Shown here piece by piece: positions 25,001-36,590 of a stretch of 64,000 nucleotides of DNA. The stretch covers positions 23,603,455 to 23,667,454 of the forward strand of contig CM026401.1 in NCBI GenBank assembly GCA_014843695.1, written 5' to 3'. The translations under genes were made by a program, and so were the position numbers. Origin of the DNA: Archivesica marissinica (taxonomy: Eukaryota; Mollusca; Bivalvia; Venerida; Vesicomyidae). A model generated the notes under the pieces. The model was not told the origin of the DNA and did no database searches. It saw only the letters and a list, made by a program, of their open reading frames with translations. How positions within the stretch are numbered: the first letter of the stretch is position 1; each line of letters begins with the position of its first letter.

Positions 25001-27512
25001 CATACATCTATATCACTTGGTCTTGTGAAGCCATATATCTATATCACGTGGTCTGGTAAACCTATATATCTATATCACGTGGTCTGGTGAAGCCATATAT
25101 ATATATATCACGTGATCTGGTGAACCCATACATCTATATCACGTGGTCTGGTGAACACATATATCTATAGCACGTGGTCTTGCGAAGCCAAATATCTATA
25201 TCACGTGGTATGGTGAACCCATATATCTATACCACGTGGTCTGGTGAACCCATACATCTATATGACGTGGTCTGGTGAACCCATATATCTATACCACGAG
25301 GTCTGGTGAACCCATATAACTATATCACGTGGTATGGTGAACCCATATATATATACCACGTGGTCTGGTGAATCGGTATATCTATATCACGTGGTCTGGT
25401 GAACCCATATATATATACCACGTGGTCTGGCGAACACACATATCTATATCACGTGGTCTGGTGAACCCATACATATATATCACGTGGTCTGGTGAACCCA
25501 TATATCTATACCACGTGGTCTGGTGAACCGATATATCCATATCACGTGGTCTGGTGAACCCATATATATATATCACGTGGTCTGGTGAACCCATACATCT
25601 ATATCGCGTGGTCTTGCGAAGCCATATATCTATACCACGTGGTCTGGTGAACCCATATATCTATATCACGTGAATTGGTGAAGCTATTTATCTGTATTAC
25701 GTGGTCTTGTGAACCCATATATCTATAACACGTGTTCTGTAGAACCCATATATCAATATCACGTAGTATGGTGAACCCATACATCTATATCACTTGGTCT
25801 TGTGAAGCCATATATCTATATCACGTGGTCTGGTAAACCTATATATCTATATCACGTGGTCTGGTGAAGCCATATATATATATCACGTGATCTGGTGAAC
25901 CCATACATCTATATCACGTGGTCTGGTGAACCCATACATCTATAGCACGTGGTCTTGCGAAGCCATATATCTATATCACGTGGTATGGTGAACCCATATA
26001 TCTATACCACGTGGTCTGGTGAACCCATACATCTATATGACGTGGTCTGGTGAACCCATATATCTATACCACGAGGTCTGGTGAACCCATATAACTATAT
26101 CACGTGGTATGGTGAACCCATATATCTATACCACGTGGTCTGGTGAATCGGTATATCTATATCACGTGGTCTGGTGAACCCATATATATATACCAGGTGG
26201 TCTGGCGAACCCACATATCTATATCACGTGGTCTGGTGAACCCATACATATATATCACGTGGTCTGGTGAACCCATATATCTATACCACGTGGTCTGGTG
26301 AACCCATATATCCATATCATGTGGTCTGTTGAACCCATATATCTATATCACGTGGTCTGGTGAACCCATATATCAATAACACGTGTTCTGGTGAACCCAT
26401 ATATCTATATCACGTGGTCTGGTGAACCCATACATCTACATCACGTGGTCTGGTTAAGCCATATATCTATACCACGTGGTCTAGTGAACCCATATATCTA
26501 TTTTACGTGGTCTGGTGAAGCCATATATATATACCACGTGGTCTGGTGAACCCATATATCTATACCACGTGGTCTGGTGAACTCATATTGCTATACCACG
26601 TGATCTTGTGAAGCATGTATCTATATTACGTGGTCGTGTGAACCCATATATCTATACGACGTGGTATGGTGAAGCCATATATATATATCACGTGGTCTGG
26701 TGAAGCCATATATATATATCACTTGGTCTGGTGAACCTATACATCTATATCACTTGGTCTGGAGAACACAAACATCTATATCACTTGGTCTGGTGAAGCC
26801 ATATATCTATACCACGTGGTCTGGTGAACCCATACATCTATATCACTTGGTCTTGTGAAGCCATATATCTATATCACGTGGTCTGGTAAACCTATATATC
26901 TATATCACGTGGTCTGGTGAAGCCATATATATATATATCACGTGATCTGGTGAACCCATACATCTATATCACGTGGTCTGGTGAACCCATACATCTATAG
27001 CACGTGGTCTTGCGAAGCCATATATCTATATCACGTGGTATGGTGAACCCATATATATATACAACGTGGTATGATGTACCCATATAGCTATACCACGTGG
27101 TCTGGTGAACCCATATATCTATATCACGTGGTCTGGGGAACCCATATGTCTATATCACGTGGTCTGGTTAAACCATATATCTATATCACGTGGTCTGGTT
27201 AAGCCATATATATATATCACGTGGTATGGTGAACCCATATATATATATATCACGTGGTCTGGTGAACCCATATATATATACCACGTGGTCTGGTGAACCC
27301 ATATATCTATATCACGTGGTCTGGTGAACCCATATATATATATCACGTGGTCTGGTGAACCCATACATCTATATAACTTGGTCTGGTGAACCCATACATC
27401 TATATCACGTGGTCTGGTTAAGCCATATATCTATATTACGTGGTATTTTGAACCCATATAATATATATCACGTGGTCTGGTGAAGCCATATATCTATATC
27501 ACTTGGTATTGT

Positions 27513-27859
27513 GGAGAAGTATGTGTGCTAAATTACAGCATTGCTATACAAAACAAACACAAATTCGATACAATCTGAATTCTGAACTCTTCATATTTGT
27601 AAATTAATTCAAGCCACATTATGTGTTTACTTAGAATGTGGTACATACAGAGATATTATAAGAACAGAACATACAATTTATTCAGACTTGTACATAGTAC
27701 ATTGTCAAATATATATATACAATTTTATATAGCATAATTATAAATACTAATTCACGTGAACTTGTACAAAACAGTAAACAGCAATATCATAAATATCAAA
27801 GGATGAACAAATTACATATTGAAGTTCTAACATTTAAAGATTCTTTGATAAATTTAACT
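27513..27859. other. Spacer between two 31-bp arrays
   Basis: About 350 bp of AT-rich single-copy sequence with no coding signal. Confidence 0.5.
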
Positions 27860-29578
27860 AGATTAGCGACAATAGATGTATTGGTAGATTGTATTAGCGA
27901 CAATAGATGTATTGGTAGATTGTATTAGCGACAATAGATGTATTGGTAGATTGTATTAGCGACAATAGATGTATTGGTAGATTGTATTAGCGACAATAGA
28001 TGTATTGGTAGATTGTATTAGCGACAATAGATGTATTGGTAGATTGTATTAGCGACAATAGATGTATTGTAGATTGTATTAGCGACAATAGATGTATTGG
28101 TAGATTGTATTAGCGACAATAGATGTATTGGTAGATTGTATTAGCGACAATAGATGTATTGGTAGATTGTATTAGCGACAATAGATGTATTGGTAGATTG
28201 TATTAGCGACAATAGATGTATTGGTAGATTGTATTAGCGACAATAGATGTATTGGTAGATTGTATTAGCGACAATAGATGTATTGGTAGATTGTATTAGC
28301 GACAATAGATGTATTGGTAGATTGTATTAGCGACAATAGATGTATTGGTAGATTGTATTAGCGACAATAGATGTATTGGTAGATTGTATTAGCGACAATA
28401 GATGTATTGGTAGATTGTATTAGCGACAATAGATGTATTGGTAGATTGTATTAGCGACAATAGATGTATTGGTAGATTGTATTAGCGACAATAGATGTAT
28501 TGGTAGATTGTATAGCGACAATAGATGTATTGGTAGATTGTATTAGCGACAATAGATGTATTGGTAGATGTATTAGCGACAATAGATGTATTGGTAGATT
28601 GTATTAGCGACAATAGATGTATTGGTAGATTGTATTAGCGACAATAGATGTATTGGTAGATTGTATTAGCGACAATAGATGTATTGGTAGATTGTATTAG
28701 CGACAATAGATGTATTGGTAGATTGTATTAGCGACAATAGATGTATTGGTAGATTGTATTAGGTCAATAAACTTGTACAGTGTATTGGTAGATTGTATTA
28801 GCGACAATAAACTTGTACAGTGTATTGGTAGATTGTATTAGCGACAATAAACTTGTACAGTGTATTGGTAGATTGTATTAGCGACAATAAACTTGTACAG
28901 TGTATTGGTAGATTGTATTAGCGACAATAGATGTATTGGTAGATTGTATTAGCGACAATAGATGTATTGGTAGATTGTATTAGCGACAATAGATGTATTG
29001 GTAGATTGTATTAGCGACAATAGATGTATTGGTAGATTGTATTAGCGACAATAGATGTATTGGTAGATTGTATTAGCGACAATAGATGTATTGGTAGATT
29101 GTATTAGCGACAATAGATGTATTGGTAGATTGTATTAGCGACAATAGATGTATGGTAGATTGTATTAGCGACAATAGATGTATTGGTAGATTGTATTAGC
29201 GACAATAGATGTATTGGTAGATTGTATTAGCGACAATAGATGTATTGGTAGATTGTATTAGCGACAATAGATGTATTGGTAGATTGTATTAGCGACAATA
29301 AATGTATTGGTAGATTGTATTAGCGACAATAGATGTATTGGTAGATTGTATTAGGTCAATAAATGTATTGGTAGATTGTATTAGCGACAATAGATGTATT
29401 GGTAGATTGTATTAGGTCAATAAATGTACAGTGGTGGATTGTATTAGCGACAATAGATGTATTGGTAGATTGTATTAGGTCAATAAACTTGTACAGTGGT
29501 GGCCTTTAACTAGATTAGCGACAATAGATGTATTGGTAGATTGTATTAGGTCAATAAACTTGTACAGTGGTGGCCTTT
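27860..29578. repeat. Second 31-bp minisatellite, unrelated sequence
   Basis: CAATAGATG recurs every 31 bp (27901, 27932 and so on) within units holding TAGCGACAATAGATG and TATTGGTAGATTGTAT. About 54 units, very homogeneous. Variant units with AATAAACTTGTACAGTG occur at 28764-28920 and again at the right end, where GGTGGCCTTT is added. A few units lack one base. Confidence 0.97.
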
Positions 29579-29938
29579 GGTAGAAATATGTTTTAATGTA
29601 TTTTGCCTGAGCTCATTAAAACAATAACATAATAAATATAAACTATAAAATGATACTCATCTTCAATATCTTGAGTATTACAACAGGAGCGAATGATTAG
29701 AAATTAAAATTTAATTTTACAATTACGGCAAAAAGAATTACTTCGAAAATACGGCCACAAACGAACCAGCCTTTGAAAAAAATTAATTTTAATTTAAATT
29801 ACCTCCCTTTATAGGTATTGTTATAACAAAACCACAAATAGCTCTGTAAAGTGTGGTTTTCTAAAGGTAGTACTAGGATTGTGTATATGAATAATACTAT
29901 TATTTTAAAAACTGAAGAAAAACGCATATAGAGATTAA
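29579..29938. other. Gene-free stretch
   Basis: AT-rich, nothing recognised. Confidence 0.4.
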
Positions 29939-30150
29939 GGTTCGATCCCAGTCCATACGGTGTCTCTTTATGAAAACGTTGGCAGTTTCTTACCCCAGCT
30001 GTAGCCGTTACGAGTGTGCCCTTATGCAAGGCATTTAAATTCCACGTTGCCTCTTCTCTCTCCCTCGTGGCGATGGATTCCATCAGGAATGAGGTCTCGA
30101 GAGTGATTAATATAAGTTATAAGAACTTGTTTCGCAATCGAGCTAAAATA
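29939..30150 (+). mobile_element. SINE B copy, partial head
   Basis: It starts near the B-box (GGTTCGATCCCAG) and continues through TTGGCAGTTTCTTAC, GCATTTAAATTCCACGTTGC, GGCGATGGATTCCATCAGG and the tail CTTGTTTCGCAATCGAGC. It is the reverse of the copy at 4829-5043. The TGAAAACGTTGGCAGTTTC word near its start is also in SINE C, so this copy may be a B/C hybrid. Confidence 0.75.
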
Positions 30151-30625
30151 TATTTGTATAAACTAACAGTCGATGCGAAGGTTGCAGCTAACCACCACTA
30201 CTGGGCCTGTAGAGTAGAGTGGGTGAGACTAAACATTAAATCAAATGTGAACAGCGATGAGAATTACTTCTTTTTCTTGAAAAACAAAACAAAATGCTAT
30301 CATGATTTACATCACAGTCCTTCGCTAAATATGAAGCTGGTTTCAAATGCTGTACAGAGTTCTCCATATTATAAAACATATTAGAATATGAAGGACGATT
30401 ACTTTATTATTAAACACATAACAACATTTCTGAATGGTCGCCTGGGGTGTTATAATATTTATTCTAACATGACATGATATGTTGTTCCTATAAAAAACAC
30501 ACATCTACTGTTGTTAATTCTGCAATAAAGCATTGGGTAGGGGGGCTCTAAAAACGTATTTATGGACGTAACTATGCACGGCTTTTAACGCATTTACATT
30601 GGAATTGAATACAGCAATTGAACAG
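30151..30625. other. Gene-free stretch
   Basis: No supported feature. The open frame crossing it starts inside the SINE B copy. Confidence 0.4.
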
Positions 30626-31373
30626 AGTTTGTTGCGTTAATAGCCATGCGGCCATACAGGGTTTGTAGCGTTAATAGCCATGCGGCCATACATGGTTTGT
30701 AGCGTTAATAGCCATGCGGCCATACATGGTTTGTAGCGTTAATAGCCATGCGTCCATACAGGGTTTGTAGCGTTAATAGCCATGCGGCCATACATGGTTT
30801 GTAGCGTTAATAGCCATGCGGCCATACAGGGTGTGTAGCGTTAATAGCCATGCGGCCATACAGGGTTTGTAGCGTTAATAGCCATGCGGCCATACATGGT
30901 TTGTAGCGTTAATAGCTATGCGGCCATACATGGTTTGTAGCGTTAATAGCCATGCGGCCATACAGGGTTTGTAGCGTTAATAGCCATGCGGCCATACAGG
31001 GTTTGTAGCGTTAATAGCCATGCGGCCATACAGGGTTTGTAGCGTTAATAGCCATGCGGCCATACAGGGTTTGTAGCGTTAATAGCCATGCAGCCATACA
31101 GGGTTATTAGCGTTAATAGCCATGCGGCCATACAGGGTTTGTAGCGTTAATAGCCATGCGGCCATTCATGGTTTGTAGGGTTAATAGCCATGCGGCCATA
31201 CATGGTTTGTAGCGTTAATAGCCATGCGGCCATACAGGGTTTGTAGCGTTAATAGCCATGCAGCCATACAGGGTTATTAGCGTTAATAGCCATGCGGCCA
31301 TACAGGGTTTGTAGCGTTAATAGCCATGCGGCCATACAGAGTTTGTAGCGTTAATAGCCATGCGGCCATACAG
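30626..31373. repeat. 34-bp minisatellite, about 22 copies
   Basis: GTTTGTAGCGTTAATAGCC followed by ATGCGGCCATACAGG recurs every 34 bp (30661, 30695 and on). Variants are CATGG for CAGGG and GGTTATTAG for GGTTTGTAG. A block with the unusual CAGCCATACAGGGTTATTAG occurs twice, about 170 bp apart, indicating duplication of several units at once. Confidence 0.95.
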
Positions 31374-31668
31374 GAACAATAGGGATGATTGCTTGATGAT
31401 GATTTCAGTGCCACTGGAATTACAGAAGATATACAATAGGGAGGTAATTTGTAAAGCCATCAGCCAGATTACATATATGGAATACAATTCTTTGAACGAC
31501 ATATATATATAGCGACTCACTGGACTGTAATACAATTATATCAAATAAGATAATATGAATATTGATATTACATGTATTGGTTAATAGTTACTCAAAATAC
31601 GGTAAAACACCAGGTGACCGATTAGGAATGTTGCGGAATGTATATTATCATATGTATTGAAGTACCTG
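31374..31668. other. Gene-free spacer
   Basis: Nothing recognised. Confidence 0.4.
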
Positions 31669-31947
31669 TATGTGTGTTTTACGTTTATTTATCGTCTCTA
31701 TCGGTTGCCTATATGAGCGACGCCTCCTGGAGAGATATTTGGAGGATAGTGCAATGATACAGACAGAGACCCATTCCAGAGTCTCCTCTGATTATTTGAC
31801 GTGCACAGTGTACAGCATCGACACGATACCTCGGTTTAAAGTCCCTTCTGAAATACTGTTAATGTTATTAGGGTCAGACGGGGGATCGAAGCTGGGATCC
31901 CTGGATTACCAGTCCAGCGTGTTATCACTGAACTACATATTCATCTG
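31669..31947 (-). mobile_element. SINE A copy
   Basis: Nearly full length on minus: mutated tRNA head (near 31947), body with GTGCACGTCAAATAATC, and tail to TAAACGTAAAACACACA. A small deletion removes part of the segment before GGAGGATAGTGCAATG. Confidence 0.8.
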
Positions 31948-32119
31948 TAATATATAATAATATATATATAGCCAATGTAAACATATCGTATTTATTATAT
32001 ACCTGAGACTATAATTGTAATTTGTCTATGACATTTCAAACTTTGAGTATAAAATGCTCATCATTACACAATAATATGGTTCTAAACGAGTCACGATTTA
32101 AACTACAGCTCCGTATTTA

Positions 32120-32183
32120 AAATCGAACCTGCCATCCCTGGATTACCAGTCCAGCGTGTTACCACTGGACTACAGATCTGTAT
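32120..32183 (-). mobile_element. SINE A head only
   Basis: Just the tRNA-like part: CTGTAGTCCAGTGGTAACAC (A-box) to GGCAGGTTCGATT (B-box) on minus. The body is absent. It could be mistaken for a tRNA gene, but there is no proper acceptor stem and the sequence matches SINE heads. Confidence 0.7.
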
Positions 32184-32261
32184 GTACATGTATCACGGAT
32201 ATACTACTTATATTAAAAGATACATGGAACTGAGAAAAATGGATTACTCTGTGATAGGGAT

Positions 32262-32835
32262 ACTGCATTATGACCTGCATACTGATACGATACAACTGAC
32301 ATAGTGTGCAGGGACTGGACCTGCATACTGATACGATACAATTGACATAGTGTGCATGGACTGGACCTGCATACTGATACGATACAATTGACATAATGTG
32401 CAGGGACTGGAACTGAATACCAATACAATTGACAGTGTGAAGAGACTGAACCTACATACTGATACAATTGACAAAGTGTGCAGGGAATGGACCTACATAC
32501 TGATACAATTGACATAGTGTACAGGGACTGGACCTACATACTGATACAATTGACATAGTGTACAGGGACTGGACCTACATACTGATACAATTGGCATAGT
32601 GTACAGGGACTGGACCTACATACTGATACTATTGACATAGTGTACAGGGAATGGACCTACATACTGATACTATTGACATAGTGTACATGGACTGAACCTA
32701 TATACTGATATTATTGACATAGTGTACAGGGACTGGAACTGCATACTGATACTATTGACATAGTGTACAGGGACTGGACCGGTATAGTGATAAAATTGGC
32801 ATAGTGTGCATGGACTGGACATGTGCGCTGCTACA
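32262..32835. repeat. 41-bp minisatellite
   Basis: ACAGGGACTGGACC followed by TACATACTGATACAATTGAC and ATAGTGT recurs with 41-bp spacing (32521, 32562). The first units are longer, with an extra CGATA. About 14 copies. Confidence 0.9.
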
Positions 32836-33602
32836 ATTGATATGTGGCGGAGGAAATGGACAATCACACTACTACAATTGATTTGTGGTGGAGGCAATGG
32901 ACCAACACACTACTACAATTGATATGTATTGAATGGACAAATACACTGCTACAATTGATATGTAGGGAATGGACCAGCACACTTCTACAATTGATATGTA
33001 GAGAATGGACCAACACTCTGTTACAATTGATATGTAGGGAATGGACCAGCACACTGCTACAATTGATATGTAGAGAATGGACCAACACTCTGTTACAATT
33101 GATATGTAGGGAATGGACAAACACACTACTACAATTGATATGTAGGGAATGGACACACACACTGCTACAATTGATATGTAGGGAATGGACCAGCACACTG
33201 CTGCAATTGATATGTAGGGAATGGACCAACACTCTGTTACAATTGCCATGTAGGGAATGGACCAACACACTGCTACAATTGATATGTAGGGAATGGACCA
33301 GCACACTGCTACAATTGCCATGTAGGGTATTGACCAATACACTGCTACAATTGATATGTAGGGAATGGACAAACAAACTGCTACAATTGATATGGAAGGA
33401 ATGGACCAGCACATTGCTACAATTGATATGTAGGGAATGGACCAACACACTGATATGTAGGGAATGGAACATCACACTGCTACAATTGATATGTTGGTAA
33501 TGGACCAGCACCCTAATACAATTGACATGTATGGTATTGATCAACACACAGCTACAATTGATATATAGGGAATGGACCAACCCACTGATATGTAGGGAAT
33601 GG
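32836..33602. repeat. 36-bp minisatellite
   Basis: TACAATTGATATGTAGGGAA followed by TGGACCAACACACTGC recurs every 36 bp, about 21 copies. As 36 is divisible by 3, both strands stay open for 200-250 codons, giving a 12-residue peptide repeat (REWTNTLLQLIC on plus). No start context, splice signal or known domain supports a gene. Confidence 0.93.
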
Positions 33603-34303
33603 AAAAACACATACATTCTTTGGAGTCACTATTGGTATATATTCCACGGAGACATACATTCTTTGGAGTCACTACTGGTATATATTCCATGAAGACATAC
33701 ATTCTTTGGAGTCACTATTGGTATATATTCCACGGAGACATACAATTCTTTGGAGTCACTATTGGTATATATTCCACGGAGACATTCATTATTTGGAGTC
33801 ACTATTGGTATATATTCCACGGAGACATACATTCTTTGGAGTCACTATTGGTATATATTCCACGGAGACATACATTCTTTGGATTCACTATTGGTATATA
33901 TTCCAGGAAGGCATACATTCTTTGGAGTCACTATTGGTATATATTCCACGAAGACATACATTCTTTGGAGTCACTATTGGTATATATTCCAGGAAGGCAT
34001 ACATTCTTTGGAGTCTCTATTGGTATCTATTCCACGGAGACATACATTCCTTGGAGTCACTATTGGTATATATTCCACGAAGACATACATTCTTTGGAGT
34101 CACTATTGGTATATATTCCACGGTGACATACATTCCTTGGAGTCACTATTGGTATATATTCCACGGAGACATACATTCTGTGGAGTCACTATTGGTATAT
34201 ATTCCACGGAGACATACATTCTTTGGAGTCACTATTGGTATCTATTCCACGGAGACATACATTCTTTGGAGTAACTATTGGTATATATTCCACGGTGACA
34301 ATG
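33603..34303. repeat. 43-bp minisatellite
   Basis: TTTGGAGTCACTATTGGTAT followed by ATATTCCACGGAGACATACA recurs with 43-bp spacing (33621, 33664, 33707), about 16 copies. One copy has an added A near 33743. Long open frames here are artefacts. Confidence 0.95.
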
Positions 34304-34364
34304 TTTGTCTTAATAAAACAACTTCTGTTTCAATGCCGTAGTTTTCGACATTATAGTGATCGCC

Positions 34365-34655
34365 TGTGTGTGTATTCTACGTTTATTTATCTTCGCTACC
34401 GGTTGCCCATATGAGCGACGCCTCCTGAAGAGATTAGTTATTTTAGATATTTGGAGGATAGTGCAATGACACAGACATATACCCATTCCAGAGTCTCCTC
34501 TAGTTCATTTACGTGCAAGGTGTAAAGCACCGACACGATACCTCGGTTTAAAGTCCCATATGAAAAACCGTTAATTTTATTAGGGTCAGACGGGGGATCG
34601 AACCTGCGATCCCTGGATTACCATTCCAGCGTGTTACCACTGGACTACATATCAG
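34365..34655 (-). mobile_element. SINE A copy
   Basis: Near-full length, minus strand: tRNA head near 34655, body, hairpin CGTCGCTCATATGGGCAACC and tail AAATAAACGTAGAATACACA. Confidence 0.85.
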
Positions 34656-35007
34656 TGGTCTCTTGTGTCTTTGTTTTTCTGTTTATGCATATGATAGATT
34701 GAAAGATCTGGACATAAAACACTTTTAATTATTACAAAAAAACACACACAAAAACAATTTAATAATTAATATAATACAATAATCAATATACGTTGGAAAC
34801 GAAGCAAGTCAGTTAATAATGGTATGGGTTATTATACTAGAGAACATAGAAAAAGCAAACTTATATGATAGGATTTAGATGAAAAACAATAACTATATAT
34901 TAACCCTTTCCTTCATAGAGATTTAGGTTAATATACTATTATATCCAAACAAACGACAGCCATTTAGCAATCACGCAGTGGATAATTAGTCGCCATATCT
35001 ATCTCAC
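34656..35007. other. Gene-free stretch
   Basis: AT-rich, with only short chance ORFs. Confidence 0.4.
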
Positions 35008-35118
35008 CTCCATATATGTTACTGGGACTACACGAGAGTCTGGTCTTTATCATGAACATTGGTTTGGCTACTACATTGTCAATGTGTGTTGCATTGGTAA
35101 TGGCGTGAAGAGGTGCTT
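35008..35118 (-). CDS. Candidate 111-bp exon, unknown product
   Basis: On the minus strand a strong acceptor (ACTTTCCTTTATAG, ending at 35119) precedes 111 open bases (37 codons, phase-neutral). A GTGAGA donor follows at 35007. The peptide contains HIDNVVAKPMFMIKTRLSC. I do not recognise the domain. No partner exon is seen, so chance splice-like signals are a real alternative. Confidence 0.27.
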
Positions 35119-35529
35119 CTATAAAGGAAAGTGTTAAATACATACTTTTAAACATTTTGTAATATTTTTAGTTGTTCAGTTTTTGTTTTGTAATAAAGAT
35201 GTGATATATCTTTGACGGAGTCCTTCGTATTTAGTTTTTGTATAATAATAATCGTATAATGTAGGTGTGCGATTTCTATGTCCTCTAGTATATTAGGCAT
35301 GTACTTGATTGTTTAAAAGCAAATGCAGCACGTTCATAGACAATTAATATTCATAAGTCCTACCTACATTGGCTATCGATTAACACGTACCGATCTTTTA
35401 TATATGTGAACATATATATTTATGTTATGTTATATACATGTGTATATTAATTGGAAATATAATCTTATATATAGAGTGTTGGAACCTATGCGTGGCGTAT
35501 TGTTATGTTCGTCGCAGATTTTTCCATTA
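35119..35529. other. Gene-free stretch
   Basis: AT-rich, nothing recognised. Confidence 0.4.
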
Positions 35530-35706
35530 ACAGTCAAACCTTTGTTAAGCAGCCAACCAGAGGAATCACATAGCGGCTGCTAAGTACAGGTGGCTGCTTG
35601 ATAGATGTCACCTGCCTAATAAACCACATATTGGGAATCTGGACATTGGCTGCGTAATACAGGTTGGCAGCTTAATGCAGGTGACCGCTAACACAGGTGT
35701 GACTGT
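35530..35706. mobile_element. MITE-like element with imperfect terminal inverted repeats
   Basis: The left end ACAGTCAAACCTTTGTTAAG and the reversed right end ACAGTCACACCTGTGTTAGC match at most positions. Further in, GGCAGCTTAATGCAGGTGAC-type words repeat. The length is 177 bp. CAGTC ends with a TA after the right end recall pogo/Tigger-type short elements, but the left side lacks a clean TA, so the superfamily is uncertain. Confidence 0.6.
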
Positions 35707-36590
35707 ATATCCGTATTTAGAAATATTTAAATAGTTAGTAAATACGCTGACATAGCTGAAGCATGGTTCAATAACATTACATTGCGTATACCGATAGCCT
35801 CATGCAACTGCCACATGGCTGGTCCAGTAGACGAAGATACGCAAGCAAATCGCTGGGAAAGTTTTTGCCACCGAAAAGTATACTGTTTAGGAGCAATTCA
35901 GCCTTCCGAATTAAATCAAGAGGGTCATGATCATTCCTAGCAAATATTGCCAACATATTGCAAGATGATGTTTGGAGAATTGTGTTATATTTTGTCGGAA
36001 ATTAAGTTACCATTTGCCGACGTTTGGATATACAAGAGGTTTTAAATCTAAAATAAAAGACTGTTTTTATTTTAACAACTTTGGAAAGGCTTGCTTCACC
36101 TAAGATAATAGCCGCTTTATTGATGACAGAGAAACAAGTAATACTATTGTATAACATCACAGATGTTCGGCGCAGTTATGTCTGTCATAGATATTAATTT
36201 TGCTATTTAAGAAATGAGAAATGATGAAGAAATTAGTGCATCATTATCCTGCCAATGAGGCATTTAAGGAATATATGTAACTCACTTTTAAGATATAAAC
36301 TGTTTCTATGATAGCTAGAAAAATTAATATTTAAAGAAGTATTAACTCTAAAATATTAAAGTCGTATTAAATACGTGAACGGACGATAATTATACCGTTT
36401 AAGAAACGATTGTTTTGGCTAATATATATATTGGAATTGTTTGATGAAGGAAGGAAATTAATATAGTCATATGGGACTATTATGACCATATGGAAATAGT
36501 GAGGCGAATAATAAGATACGAGATATTACGAATATGTAATACATGTATGGAGATAAATTAAAGTCGATTGTTATAAATTATATTATACAA
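35707..36590. other. Gene-free stretch, possibly LTR U3 of element 1
   Basis: No coding signal. Position suggests part may be the 5' LTR of Ty3/gypsy element 1, but it does not match the start of that element's 3' LTR candidate (42574-42792). Confidence 0.3.

Larger units (their letters stand above)
8505..27512. repeat. Giant 31-bp minisatellite with CACGTG core
   Basis: Units are spaced 31 bp (for example CTGGTGAAC at 9431 and 9462). Each holds a (T)ACCACGTGGT or TCACGTGGT block, then CTGGTGAACCCATA and a TATCTATAT stretch. Common variants are GAAGCCAT, TTAAGCCAT, TATGGTG and CACTTGG. Excluding the N gap, about 18 kb or roughly 580 units are present. Because 31 is not a multiple of 3, frames rotate and many short open frames (PYIYITWSGEPIYLYHVVW-like on plus, MGSPDHVIYIYGFTRP-like on minus) appear. 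These are not genes. Large blocks are duplicated (see findings). Confidence 0.97.

Noticed and set aside
8505..27512. Many open frames (60-130 codons) on both strands in the 31-bp array
   Set aside because: They follow from a repeat whose three phases lack stops. Peptides are only permutations of the same 31-residue translation, without start context or domains.
8505..29578. CRISPR array
   Set aside because: There are no spacers: the whole unit repeats, and the window is eukaryotic.
30016..30384. 122-codon open frame
   Set aside because: It begins inside the SINE B copy and has no domain.
32120..32183. tRNA-Thr gene; likewise heads at 53184, 60400 and elsewhere
   Set aside because: Acceptor stems are not paired and each head is joined to a SINE body or is a fragment of one.
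33599..34341. Protein genes in the 43-bp array (up to 211 codons)
   Set aside because: Overlapping frames on the same strand are open for the same repeat-based reason.
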